Assembly: GCA_051880615.1 (NCBI GenBank)
Contig: JBJEOH010000002.1
Coordinates: forward strand, 17,361-81,360
DNA from: UBA7067 sp051880615
GTDB taxonomy: Bacteria; Bacillota; Clostridia; Oscillospirales; Acutalibacteraceae
Reading direction: 5' to 3'
DNA length: 64,000 nucleotides
Position numbers and translations under genes: made by a program. Below the pieces are notes generated by a model. It ran no database searches. It was not told the DNA's origin and saw only the letters and a program-made list of their open reading frames with translations. Below, in pieces: positions 7,298 to 15,800 of this stretch. How positions within the stretch are numbered: position 1 is the first letter of the stretch; each line of letters begins with the position of its first letter.

Positions 7298-8515
7298 ATG
7301 TCGACAAGAAAATTACTTACTAACGGCAACGCTTTTAAAAGGACGGACAACCGTTGGGGCGGTGTTGTATGGTATATGGATGAGCAAGGCGAGCGTAAAA
7401 GAAAGAGCTTTTCGGGTACGACAAAAGCCGAAGTCAATAAGAAGATGACGGAATATATTGCGGCGTTCAATGACTCAATAATTGAGTCGCAGGAAACAAA
7501 GAAAAGGCTGAAAGACAGTATGCAGAACTGGCTTGAGGTATTTAAGTTTCCGTCTGTTGAACGCACTACATATGACAGGTATGAATGTACTGCGAAAAAT
7601 CAAATCTATCCGTATATTGGCGATAACGTAGTCGGAGATATTAAGTCCGCAGATATTAAAAAATTGCTCAATGATAAGATGAACGAGGGTTATGCTTACA
7701 CAACGGTTAAGAAGGTGCATAATGTGTTGAATGAATATTTCCGATATCTCACACAACAAGAATACATTGACAGAAATCCTATGATAAGCGCTCCAATGAT
7801 AAAGAAAAGCAACTTTCTGGCGGCGCAGGACAAAGAAAATCTTCCGACGAGCGAAACCATAACGGTATTCACGCCGGAAGAGATTACAATATTCAAAGAT
7901 GAAGCGTTCAGCACATTCTCAAATGGTAAAAGAAAATATCAGCAAGCCGCCGCATACATTCTTATGCTGAATACTGGTTTGAGAACAGGAGAGGCACTCG
8001 GACTGCTCAACAGCGATATTGACCTTGAAAACAGGGTTATGCACCTGAACAGAGGTGTGAAGGAAATTTCAAAGCGTGACGGAGTAACGGCAGAAAAAGG
8101 ACGAGAGGTGAAAGTCGGCAAGCTGAAAAGTGCCACGAGCAAACGAGATGTTCCGCTTAACGATACTGCAATCGAAATGATACTTGACCTGAGAAATGAA
8201 TTCTACTTCGGAGAGGACTCACCGCTGATACCTGATGAAAACGGCAACTTTACCAGACCTGTAAATTTCAGAAAACGCTATTACAGAATCCTCAAAGCCG
8301 CAGGCATAGAAACCAAAGGCTTACACTCGCTCCGTCACACCTTCGCCACCAACCTTGTAAACGGAATAAAGCAAACTGACGGCACAATAAAATGCCTAAT
8401 TCCACGACAGGTTGCAGATTTGCTCGGTCATACAACTTCGGAAATCACAGAAATGTATTATGTAAAAAGAGATTTGACAAAGCTGAATGGGATAACGGAT
8501 GGGTTTGAGTTGTGA
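7298..8515 (+). CDS. int: tyrosine site-specific integrase
   Basis: A 405-residue phage/ICE-type tyrosine recombinase. Residues 1-60 form an AP2-like arm-binding region (RWGGVVWYMDEQGERKRKSF), about 65-165 the SAM-like core-binding domain, and the rest the catalytic domain. Catalytic residues visible are Arg in NTGLRTGEALGL, the HxxR box HSLRHTFATNL, His in LLGHTTSEIT and the nucleophile Tyr in EMYYV. The ATG at 7298 follows AAGGAGG; earlier in-frame starts lack a site. It would insert and, with the excisionase-like protein, excise the small element. Attachment repeats were not found by eye. Confidence 0.92.
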   Translation: MSTRKLLTNGNAFKRTDNRWGGVVWYMDEQGERKRKSFSGTTKAEVNKKMTEYIAAFNDSIIESQETKKRLKDSMQNWLEVFKFPSVERTTYDRYECTAKNQIYPYIGDNVVGDIKSADIKKLLNDKMNEGYAYTTVKKVHNVLNEYFRYLTQQEYIDRNPMISAPMIKKSNFLAAQDKENLPTSETITVFTPEEITIFKDEAFSTFSNGKRKYQQAAAYILMLNTGLRTGEALGLLNSDIDLENRVMHLNRGVKEISKRDGVTAEKGREVKVGKLKSATSKRDVPLNDTAIEMILDLRNEFYFGEDSPLIPDENGNFTRPVNFRKRYYRILKAAGIETKGLHSLRHTFATNLVNGIKQTDGTIKCLIPRQVADLLGHTTSEITEMYYVKRDLTKLNGITDGFEL

Positions 8516-8606
8516 TTGAACATAAAAGCAATTAAACGATTACATAAAATCGTTGAAACTTCCTATATTTGGTGATATAATAACTATAAAATGAGGAGGA
8601 TTTGTA

Positions 8607-10031
8607 ATGAAAGAACGAGAGTTTGATTTAAATATAGAAAAAATTCTAGAGAATTGGGAAGTGCACCATGCCATAAGAGAAATAATTTCCAATGCACTTG
8701 ATGAGCAAGCAATAACAAACACAGAACCTATTCAGATTGTAAAGAAAAATAATAATTGGCATATTATTGATTTTGGAAGGGGATTAAATTATCATCATCT
8801 TACTCAAAATGAAAATGAAGAAAAGTTAAAAAATGAAAAATTAATAGGTAGATTTGGAGTAGGATTAAAGGATGCTTTAGCTACATTGTATAGACATAAT
8901 ATAAAAGTAACCATCACTTCTAAATTTGGCATAATTACATTGATACAGAATTCTAAAATTGGTTTTGAAGATATTATTACATTACATGCCAAAATATCTG
9001 CTCCTAAAGATATAAACATGATTGGTACTGATTTTTGTTTAGAAGGTTGCTCAGATTATGATGTTGAAAAAGCAGAATCACTGTTTTTACATTTTTCAAA
9101 TAATAATGTGTTAGAAACTACTAATTATGGACAAATAATAGAAAAAACTTCTAATATTTCCAATATATATATTAATGGTGTAAAGGTTGCTGAAGAAAGT
9201 AATTTTCTTTTTTCTTATAATATTACTTCTCTAACTTCACAAATAAAAAAGGCTTTAAATAGGGAAAGGACAAATATTGGTAGAAGTGCATACACAAATA
9301 GAGTAAAAGATATTTTAAAGTCATGCAATGAAGAAATAGTTATTAAAGCTATGACAGAAGATTTACAAGAATTTAGTAGTGGTAATAGACATGATGAGCT
9401 TTCATGGAATGAAGTCGCTATGTATGTTTCACGAAAAATAAATGCAATAGATAGTAACACAACTTTTGTAACTGCTGATGATTTAGAAGATAATCCATCA
9501 TTAATTGATGAAATGAAGAGAGATGGATTTAATCCTATTGTAGTTCCTGAAACGCTTGCTACAAAAATGAATGATTATAATGAAAAAGCAAAGGACGGGG
9601 AAACGCTTAATACTGCACAACAATATGTCGTAAATATGCAGCAGACATTTTCTCCTGAAATTATAGATGTAGATGAATTAAGTCCGTCTGAATTAAAAGT
9701 GTTTTGTGAAATGGATAATATATTGAATATTATTGGAGGAAAACCTACACAAGTAAAAGAAATACAAATTGCTGAATCGTTATACCAATCATCATTATAT
9801 CGTACTAATGCTGTAGGATTATGGGAGGCATCCAAAGGGAGAATTTTAATACAACGAGATCAGTTAAGGTCAATTTGTTCTTTTGCTGGTACATTGCTAC
9901 ACGAATGTATACATGCTATCAGCGGAACAGATGATGTTACAAGAGATTTTGAAATTGAACTGACACATTTAATAGGTTTGATATCTGAAAAGAACATTAT
10001 GTTGAAAAAAAGACTTCTAAATTCACAATAA
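8607..10031 (+). CDS. GHKL (HSP90-type) ATPase fused to HExxH metalloprotease-like motif
   Basis: A 474-residue cytoplasmic protein. The N-terminal 200 residues are a GHKL ATP-binding domain: N-box REIISNALDE (24-33), DFGRGL (55-60) and IGRFGVGLKDA (80-90). After a helical middle, the C-terminus has LLHECIHAISG with an HExxH zinc motif at 432-436 and acidic residues in DFEIE (447-451) that could supply the third ligand. No histidine-kinase H-box, gyrase or MutL domain is seen. The gene is clearly AT-richer than the neighbouring housekeeping genes and lies alone between an integrase and tRNA-Trp. I infer an ATP-switched protease, possibly for phage defence; no function is proven. Confidence 0.7.
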   Translation: MKEREFDLNIEKILENWEVHHAIREIISNALDEQAITNTEPIQIVKKNNNWHIIDFGRGLNYHHLTQNENEEKLKNEKLIGRFGVGLKDALATLYRHNIKVTITSKFGIITLIQNSKIGFEDIITLHAKISAPKDINMIGTDFCLEGCSDYDVEKAESLFLHFSNNNVLETTNYGQIIEKTSNISNIYINGVKVAEESNFLFSYNITSLTSQIKKALNRERTNIGRSAYTNRVKDILKSCNEEIVIKAMTEDLQEFSSGNRHDELSWNEVAMYVSRKINAIDSNTTFVTADDLEDNPSLIDEMKRDGFNPIVVPETLATKMNDYNEKAKDGETLNTAQQYVVNMQQTFSPEIIDVDELSPSELKVFCEMDNILNIIGGKPTQVKEIQIAESLYQSSLYRTNAVGLWEASKGRILIQRDQLRSICSFAGTLLHECIHAISGTDDVTRDFEIELTHLIGLISEKNIMLKKRLLNSQ

Positions 10032-10065
10032 GGTATTATAAAGCTGAATAAGTTTTCAAATTATA

Positions 10066-10253
10066 ATAGAAGTATTTAGATGAAGATGATATCAGAAGAA
10101 GCGAAAAAATAATTTTGCGAAATAATAACCAAACTTTTGCTGAAGAAGGATTATATGAAGAATTTTTCCAAGTGTTGCATGGTGACCCATCTAAGTATAG
10201 AGGGAAATTTAATAAAGGATTATCTCAACAAAAATCATTGATGCTATTTTGAT
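10066..10253 (+). pseudogene. remnant of an unidentified gene
   Basis: A stretch without start codon stays open for about 60 codons (reading KYLDEDDIRRSEK.. then EEGLYEEFFQVLHGDP) and then stops; a further 13 codons (DVTDGMVGIINTG) continue in another frame. The composition is like coding DNA but there is no ribosome site. This looks like decayed cargo in the AT-rich insert next to tRNA-Trp. Confidence 0.4.
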
Positions 10254-10364
10254 GATGTAACAGACGGAATGGTTGGAATTATTAACACCGGATAACGCAT
10301 TTTGACAGAAAAACGAGTAAAAATATCGGTCTAACTAACCACATTCCGCACATATTTATATTCC

Positions 10365-10400
10365 AAAAAACGGCTTAAACGCAGTGTTTAAGCCGTTTTT
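10365..10400 (-). terminator. terminator of tRNA-Trp
   Basis: A 12-bp stem (10369-10380 with 10386-10397), 5-base loop, followed on the reverse strand by TTTTGG. It starts a few bases after the encoded CCA of the tRNA. Confidence 0.85.
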
Positions 10401-10403
10401 GCT

Positions 10404-10479
10404 TGGCAGGGGCAGAAGGACTTGAACCCTCGGCACGCGGTTTTGGAGACCGCTGCTCTACCAACTGAGCTATACCCCT
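10404..10479 (-). tRNA. tRNA-Trp (anticodon CCA)
   Basis: A 76-base tRNA on the reverse strand with acceptor AGGGGTA pairing with TGCCCCT, discriminator G and an encoded 3' CCA. The D arm is GCTC..GAGC, the anticodon loop CTCCAAA reads CCA (Trp), and the T arm contains GTTCAAGTC. Its 3' end faces the insert, the usual orientation for an integration target, but no duplicate of the tRNA end was found. The cognate synthetase gene is at 53900. Confidence 0.97.
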
Positions 10480-10485
10480 ATATAA

Positions 10486-10507
10486 TGCAGTACATTTTTG
10501 TACTGCA
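10486..10507. repeat. 9-bp palindrome in the tRNA-Trp leader
   Basis: TGCAGTACA and TGTACTGCA are perfect inverted repeats around TTTT, 7 bases upstream of the mature tRNA 5' end and downstream of its promoter. There is no following T-tract, so it is not a terminator. Confidence 0.5.
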
Positions 10508-10516
10508 ACAAGAGTT

Positions 10517-10545
10517 ATATTAACATATAACCTTAAAATAGTCAA
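10517..10545 (-). promoter_or_regulatory. promoter of tRNA-Trp
   Basis: Reverse strand TTGACT (10540-10545), 17-base spacer, TAATAT (10517-10522), ending about 38 bases before the mature tRNA. Confidence 0.8.
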
Positions 10546-10690
10546 GTGGTTTTTGAAATTAATTGGTTAAGTCGGCGAAAATTGTCGCAATTTTTGGGTG
10601 ACTATTTTAATATGATCAGTCTGTATGCCTGATGTTTCTGAAGATAACTTATGTGCAGGCTATGATTGTTTTCGGCCTTATGCAAATTAT

Positions 10691-10714
10691 TTTAAACGCA
10701 GATTTAAACGCAGA
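10691..10714. repeat. tandem 12-bp direct repeat
   Basis: TTTAAACGCAGA occurs twice in immediate succession between murE and tRNA-Trp. Its core TTAAACGCAG occurs once more at 10375-10384, within the tRNA terminator. Otherwise 10546-10749 shows nothing notable. Confidence 0.6.
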
Positions 10715-10749
10715 TAAGCACTTAATAATGATTATACATTGTTAAAAAG

Positions 10750-12213
10750 TTATTTTTTACCGGCGAGAATGTCAGCGATAACCTCACGCTCATCGAGGTG
10801 ATACTTTACACCCTTAATCTCCTGATAATCCTCGTGTCCCTTGCCAGCGAGGACTATAATATCACCTGGCTGTGCATTTTCGATGCACCAGCGGATTGCA
10901 TCTTTTCTGTCGGGTACGACAATATACTTTCCGTCTGTCTTGTCTATGCCCGTTTTTATATCATTTATAATGTCCATCGGCTCTTCAAAACGAGGGTTAT
11001 CCGTTGTGATAACAGATAAATCCGACAGCTTGCCGCTCATTTCACCCATTTCATAACGGCGCACCTTCGGTCTGTTGCCGCCTGCACCGAACATTGTTAT
11101 GAGTCTGTTCGGATGATATTCTCTTAGCGTTGTAAGTACATTTTCCATACTTACGGCATTGTGAGCATAGTCGATAAGCAGTGTGTAATTTCCTGGTACA
11201 GGTACGCTCTCAACTCTGCCTTTTACGGTCGCCTTGTCAAGTCCTCGAATCATTGTATCATTGTCGATGCCGAAGTGGCGGCATACAGACAGAGCGGAAA
11301 GTCCGTTATATACGCTGAACCTGCCCGGTATAGGCACATTAACGGCGATCTCAAGCTTTCCTCTCGTCTTGAAATGCACACCGAGGTAGCCGGGCTTTGA
11401 GATTAGCTCGTCGTCATATGCGATGATGTCGGCATTATCGTTATTAAAGCCGTAGGTTTCAATTTCGCAGGTGTGATTCTTGATAATTCCCTCGTAATTT
11501 TTATCGTCTATGTTAATAAGTCCAAGCTTGCACTGCCTGAAAAGCAGGCTCTTGCAGTAAAGGTACTCATCGAGGTCTTTGTGCTCTGCGCCTCCGATAT
11601 GGTCGTCTGAAAAGTTTGTGAAAATGCCGTAGTCAAAATCGATAGCGTCGGTTCTGTGCCATTTAAGACCGAGCGATGATGCCTCGATTACCATACAGCC
11701 GCAACCCTCGTCAACCATCTTTCTTACAGCCTGCTGAATCTCAAACGATTCGGGGGTTGTGTTGTTCGTTTTATATATGTTGTCGCCGATAACAATGCCT
11801 ACTGTGCCTATTGTACCTGTCTTAATTCCGCCTTCTTCAAGGATTGAGCGAATCATACTTACGGTTGTAGTTTTGCCCTTTGTTCCGGTAACGGCTATTG
11901 TTTTCAGCTTGGTAGCAGGATAATCAAAGTAAGCCGCACTCATATATGCAAGAGCTTTGCGGGTGTCATCAACCTTGATTACAGTAACATTCTGCGGAGC
12001 GTCAACATCGTCCTCTACAATCAGCGCAGCAGCCCCCTGTTCGATGGCCTTAGGCGCAAAGGCGTGACCGTCGGAGTTATATCCTTTCAGGCAAACAAAG
12101 ACGCTTCCTTTCTCTGTTTTTCTTGAGTCGTATACAAGTGTGGTTATGTCGGTGTTTTCGGCACCTTGCACAAGGGTGTATGTTAATTTTTCAAGAAGTC
12201 GGCTAAGCTTCAT
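10750..12213 (-). CDS. murE: UDP-N-acetylmuramoyl-tripeptide synthetase MurE
   Basis: A 487-residue cytoplasmic Mur ligase that adds the third amino acid to UDP-MurNAc-L-Ala-D-Glu in peptidoglycan synthesis. It has the N-terminal UDP-binding domain (YDSRKTEKGSVFVCLKG), the central ATP site VTGTKGKTTT (about 109-118) and the C-terminal ligase domain. The motif DNPRFEEP contains the DNPR signature of meso-diaminopimelate-adding enzymes, so DAP-type peptidoglycan is predicted. Length is normal. A strong AGGAGG site precedes the ATG. It appears monocistronic here, away from a dcw cluster. Confidence 0.95.
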   Translation of the reverse strand: MKLSRLLEKLTYTLVQGAENTDITTLVYDSRKTEKGSVFVCLKGYNSDGHAFAPKAIEQGAAALIVEDDVDAPQNVTVIKVDDTRKALAYMSAAYFDYPATKLKTIAVTGTKGKTTTVSMIRSILEEGGIKTGTIGTVGIVIGDNIYKTNNTTPESFEIQQAVRKMVDEGCGCMVIEASSLGLKWHRTDAIDFDYGIFTNFSDDHIGGAEHKDLDEYLYCKSLLFRQCKLGLINIDDKNYEGIIKNHTCEIETYGFNNDNADIIAYDDELISKPGYLGVHFKTRGKLEIAVNVPIPGRFSVYNGLSALSVCRHFGIDNDTMIRGLDKATVKGRVESVPVPGNYTLLIDYAHNAVSMENVLTTLREYHPNRLITMFGAGGNRPKVRRYEMGEMSGKLSDLSVITTDNPRFEEPMDIINDIKTGIDKTDGKYIVVPDRKDAIRWCIENAQPGDIIVLAGKGHEDYQEIKGVKYHLDEREVIADILAGKK

Positions 12214-12371
12214 CGTTGTTGCCTCCTGTATATATGTAAGTAAATAGTGTATGCGTGCTTATATAAATTTGCGATGGTATAGTATAGTTTAGAGTAATTA
12301 CGCCCTGATGTCAAGAAAATATGCGGTGCAGGGATGACAATATTAATAAGTATTTATATTTTTAACGGAAT

Positions 12372-12391
12372 ATTCTGTTTGTAAACAGAAT
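12372..12391. promoter_or_regulatory. operator-like palindrome
   Basis: ATTCTGTTT-GT-AAACAGAAT: perfect 9-bp arms with a 2-base centre, in the 606-base gap between murE and the maltodextrin operon, about 265 bases before the operon promoter. It is also within 180 bases of the murE start, so it could serve either side. Confidence 0.5.
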
Positions 12392-12402
12392 TTAAATAAA
12401 AA

Positions 12403-12416
12403 GTTAACGCGTTTTG
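12403..12416. promoter_or_regulatory. possible LacI-family operator
   Basis: TTAACGCGTTTT is a near-palindrome centred on CG, as expected for LacI/MalR/CcpA-type regulators that control maltodextrin genes. It lies 12 bases from the 20-base palindrome. The match is short and far upstream. Confidence 0.3.
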
Positions 12417-12636
12417 GTAATAGGCTGAAAAAAGGTTTGTTTTTACCACCTTGAAACTTAAAAATTACAGATGGTTAAATAATTTTATGTTAATGATTAC
12501 CAATCGGATTTTGGCATAATCACAAAATTTGATTTAACAAAATAAGCAATTTTCCAATTTTAAGAAAAACAGATGTGCATAATGCATAAAATTCAAGTGT
12601 AGATATATAAACATTGATAAAAATGAATAAAGAGTG

Positions 12637-12665
12637 TTGCATTTGTTAAATGTCTATGATATTAT
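12637..12665 (+). promoter_or_regulatory. promoter of the maltodextrin operon
   Basis: TTGCAT (12637-12642), 17-base spacer, TATTAT (12660-12665), giving an untranslated leader of roughly 150 bases before the binding-protein gene. Confidence 0.7.
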
Positions 12666-12819
12666 TTAAACAAGCAATAGGTGTGTCTGCGGCAAATTTA
12701 TGGTGAATTTTCAACAAAAATTACCGATTTGCTTGTGTACCATCTTGCAGAACGAAGCACGGTGCGTCCGTGTTAAAAATAATTAACTTTTATATTTTTC
12801 AGAAAGAAAGGGAATCACG

Positions 12820-14181
12820 ATGTTTAAGTACACAAAAAGAATTCTTGGCGTGAGCCTTGCATCCTTGATGGCTGTTGCAGCATTCGCAGGCTGCGGCGGT
12901 AACACAAGTTCAACAGGCTCGGACACTCCTGCAAGCTCAGGCGGCAGCTCAGCAACAACTGCAAAGCAGGTAACAATTGACGACATTATGGCTGACGCAA
13001 GCCTTGCAATGGGCGAAGAGGACAATGTAACTCTTAAGGTTTGGGGTCCTCAGGAATCACTTGAGCTCCTCAAGAAGCAGTGCGACGATTTCGTTGCTAA
13101 CTTCAAGAAGCTCGGCAAGACAATCAAAATTGAGTGTGTAGCTCAGGGGGAATCTGACGCTGCTACAAATGTAAAAACCGACCCGTCAAAGGCTGCTGAC
13201 GTATTCGGCTTTGCTTCCGACCAGGGTCTTGACCTCTTCAAGGGCAACTATGTTGTTCCTGTCAGATCTTCATTTGTTGACGCCATCAAGAACAACACTA
13301 TCGAGAGCGCTTACAGCACTGTTCTTTACAAGGGCGCTGACGATGACGCAGAAATCCCGTATGCTTATCCGGAAACAGGCGACAACGGCTATGCTCTTTT
13401 CTATGATAAGAGAGAGCTTACCGAGGACGACGTTAAGACAATGGAAGGCATTATGAAGGTTTGCGAAGAGAAGAAGAAGAAGTTTGCCTTTAACGTTGGC
13501 GACGGCTTCTACGGCTGCGTAATTCCGTTCACAGGCGGCGGCACACTTGACATTTCAGAGGACAAGTCAGTTATGAAGCTGAACTATGACTATGACAAGA
13601 TCAACGCTGTTGCTAAGGCTTTCGTTGACCTTTGCGCTTCAAGCAAGAACTTCAAGGACGAGAACGTTAACCAGACTCTCGTATCAGGCTTCAAGAATAA
13701 GACACACATCGCAGGTGTAGTTGGTTCCTGGAAAATCAAGGACATCGAGAAGGCACTCGGCGAGAATATGGGTGTTGTTAAGCTTCCGACAATCAATGTA
13801 GGCGGCGAAGACAAGCAGCTTATCTCACTGTTCGGCTATAAGCACATCGGTGTTAACGCTAAGACAAAGTACCCGATAACATCTCAGTCACTCGCTTTCT
13901 ACCTCACCAGCGAAAATGCTCAGAAGGAAAGATGCGAAGAGATCGGCTGGGGTCCGTCAAACAAGAAGCTTTCTGAATCAGAACTCGTTACAGGCAACGT
14001 GGCTCTTAACGCTATCTATGAGCAGCAGAAGTACTCACTCCCGCAGGTAAATATTCTCATGCCTTTCTGGACACCGACAGGAACATACGGTGCATATCTT
14101 GTTAACCCTGACAAGAAACATGACGATAAGTCAATGAAAGATGCTTATGACAACATGGTTGAGAACATTACAATGCAGTAA
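12820..14181 (+). CDS. maltodextrin ABC transporter substrate-binding lipoprotein (MalE-like)
   Basis: A 453-residue lipoprotein: basic N-terminus, hydrophobic core and lipobox AFAGC with Cys25 as lipid anchor, then a Ser/Gly/Thr linker. The mature part is a type-1 extracellular solute-binding protein (LKVWGPQESLELL, GVVGSWKIKDIE, WGPSNKKLS). Placement directly before MalF- and MalG-like permeases and a GH13 lipoprotein supports malto-oligosaccharides as ligand. An AGAAAGAAAGGG site precedes the ATG. A stable hairpin follows the gene, as is common where binding protein must exceed permease. Confidence 0.88.
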   Translation: MFKYTKRILGVSLASLMAVAAFAGCGGNTSSTGSDTPASSGGSSATTAKQVTIDDIMADASLAMGEEDNVTLKVWGPQESLELLKKQCDDFVANFKKLGKTIKIECVAQGESDAATNVKTDPSKAADVFGFASDQGLDLFKGNYVVPVRSSFVDAIKNNTIESAYSTVLYKGADDDAEIPYAYPETGDNGYALFYDKRELTEDDVKTMEGIMKVCEEKKKKFAFNVGDGFYGCVIPFTGGGTLDISEDKSVMKLNYDYDKINAVAKAFVDLCASSKNFKDENVNQTLVSGFKNKTHIAGVVGSWKIKDIEKALGENMGVVKLPTINVGGEDKQLISLFGYKHIGVNAKTKYPITSQSLAFYLTSENAQKERCEEIGWGPSNKKLSESELVTGNVALNAIYEQQKYSLPQVNILMPFWTPTGTYGAYLVNPDKKHDDKSMKDAYDNMVENITMQ

Positions 14182-14215
14182 TCAATCTGATAAATTTTAT
14201 AAGCAATAAATTCGG

Positions 14216-14244
14216 TCAAGCAGCCTGATTATCGGGCTGCTTGA
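14216..14244 (+). other. mRNA-stabilising hairpin between binding protein and permease
   Basis: TCAAGCAGCC pairs exactly with GGCTGCTTGA around an 8-base loop, without a T-tract. It probably protects the upstream mRNA or partly attenuates transcription. Confidence 0.65.
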
Positions 14245-14306
14245 CACACCGAAAAGCTAAATTGTGTTTATTCACAAATAAAATTTAGATGAAAAGGAGT
14301 GAAACC

Positions 14307-15800
14307 GTGAATTTTATAGATTACGTACAGCTTAATCCCTTTCAGAAATTCTTTTATAACTTAAAAGAGTTTTTCGTAAATCTTCCAAAAAACCTTGGCA
14401 GATTTTTTAAGTTTATTGCGCTGAAAATTGCAGCGTTCTTCATCGGTATAGGTAAAGCTTTTAAATTTTATGGTGTCAGCTTCGTTAAAGGTGACTGGTC
14501 AACCAAAATTTCCTATGCTGTAATGGGCTTCGGTATAATGGTAAAGGGTCAGATAGTCAAGGGACTTATCTTCCTCGCGGTTGAGGTCGGGTACTTCGCA
14601 TATTTATTTGGCTTTGCTTGGCAATACATATCAAAAATAACTTATCTTGGCGAAGTTATTTCTCCGGCGTGGTATGACGATTGGGGGCAGAAGCACAATG
14701 CTGTTACAGACAACTCAATGCTCATTATGCTTTACAGCGTTATGGCTTTGTTTGTAACAGTGCTTTTCCTTTTCCTTTATATTACAAATATCAAGGTTAA
14801 CCGCGCTCTTGAGGAGAGACGCGCAAACGGCGAACATATCAACAGTATCAAAGAGGATATCGACACATTGTTCGACGGTCGCTATCACATCACTCTTCTC
14901 TCGCTTCCGACAGTTCTCATCTGCACCTTTACGGTTCTGCCGATGATTTTTATGATTATGATTGCCTTCACAAACTTTGATAACCAGCACCCGATGGGCG
15001 GCTTGTTTGAGTGGGTTGGCTTCCAGAACTTTGCCGATATTTTCTGGGATAATCCGAAAAAGGCAGCAACCTTCCAGAACCTTGTAGTTTGGACTCTGTG
15101 CTGGGCTGTTATAGCTACTATCTCCTGTTATATTGTCGGCGTTATCTTTGCTCTTATGATTAACAAGAAGGGCATCAAGGGCAAGTCGATATTCAGAACA
15201 ATGTTCGTTATGACTGTTGCTGTTCCGCAGTTCGTTACACTGCTTCTTATGGCTCAGATGCTCAGCGACGGCGGCGTAGTAAACGTTATTCTTCGTGAAT
15301 GGGGTATTATAGCGCAGGACGCTCAGATTAAGTTCCTGACCGACCCCTGGCTTGCTAAAATAATGGTATTGGCTGTAAACCTGTGGATTGGTGTTCCGTT
15401 CACAATTCTTTCAGCCAGCGGTATTTTGATGAATATTCCCGAGGAGCTTTATGAAAGCGCCAAAATCGACGGCGCAGGCCCTGTTGTAACCTTTGTAAAG
15501 ATTACAATGCCGTATATGCTCTTCGTTATGACGCCGGCTCTTATCCAGCAGTTTATCGGTAACATTAATAACTTTAACGTTATCTACTTCCTGACTGCCG
15601 GCGGACCGGACAACGACAAATTATACAACGCAGGCGATACTGACCTGCTTGTAACTTGGCTTTATAAGCTGACTGTTGATAAGGCTGACTATTCACTTGC
15701 GGCAACAATAGGTATTCTGGTATTTATTTTCTGCGCAACATTGTCACTTATCACATTTAATATGACAAAATCTGCTAAGAACGAGGAGGAGTTCTCATGA
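14307..15800 (+). CDS. maltodextrin ABC transporter permease (MalF-like)
   Basis: A 497-residue inner-membrane permease. A long N-terminal extension (about 190 residues) with amphipathic segments and two or three membrane helices precedes the canonical six-helix domain. The EAA loop is visible as EELYESAKIDGAGPVVTFVKITMP, the contact to the ATPase. I choose GTG at 14307 because GGAG lies 7 bases upstream; the ATG at 14289 sits before that site. It ends in an ATGA overlap with the next permease gene. No ATPase gene is in the operon, so a shared MsmX-type ATPase is likely. Confidence 0.9.
   Translation: MNFIDYVQLNPFQKFFYNLKEFFVNLPKNLGRFFKFIALKIAAFFIGIGKAFKFYGVSFVKGDWSTKISYAVMGFGIMVKGQIVKGLIFLAVEVGYFAYLFGFAWQYISKITYLGEVISPAWYDDWGQKHNAVTDNSMLIMLYSVMALFVTVLFLFLYITNIKVNRALEERRANGEHINSIKEDIDTLFDGRYHITLLSLPTVLICTFTVLPMIFMIMIAFTNFDNQHPMGGLFEWVGFQNFADIFWDNPKKAATFQNLVVWTLCWAVIATISCYIVGVIFALMINKKGIKGKSIFRTMFVMTVAVPQFVTLLLMAQMLSDGGVVNVILREWGIIAQDAQIKFLTDPWLAKIMVLAVNLWIGVPFTILSASGILMNIPEELYESAKIDGAGPVVTFVKITMPYMLFVMTPALIQQFIGNINNFNVIYFLTAGGPDNDKLYNAGDTDLLVTWLYKLTVDKADYSLAATIGILVFIFCATLSLITFNMTKSAKNEEEFS

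Noticed and set aside
8533..8560. Terminator after the integrase (ACGATT/AATCGT hairpin)
   Set aside because: The stem is only about 6-7 bp and no T-tract follows, so it is not supported as a terminator.
10404..10479. tRNA-Trp as attachment site of the integrase
   Set aside because: Orientation fits, but no copy of the tRNA 3' end was found in the preceding 7 kb and the intact terminator directly follows the tRNA.
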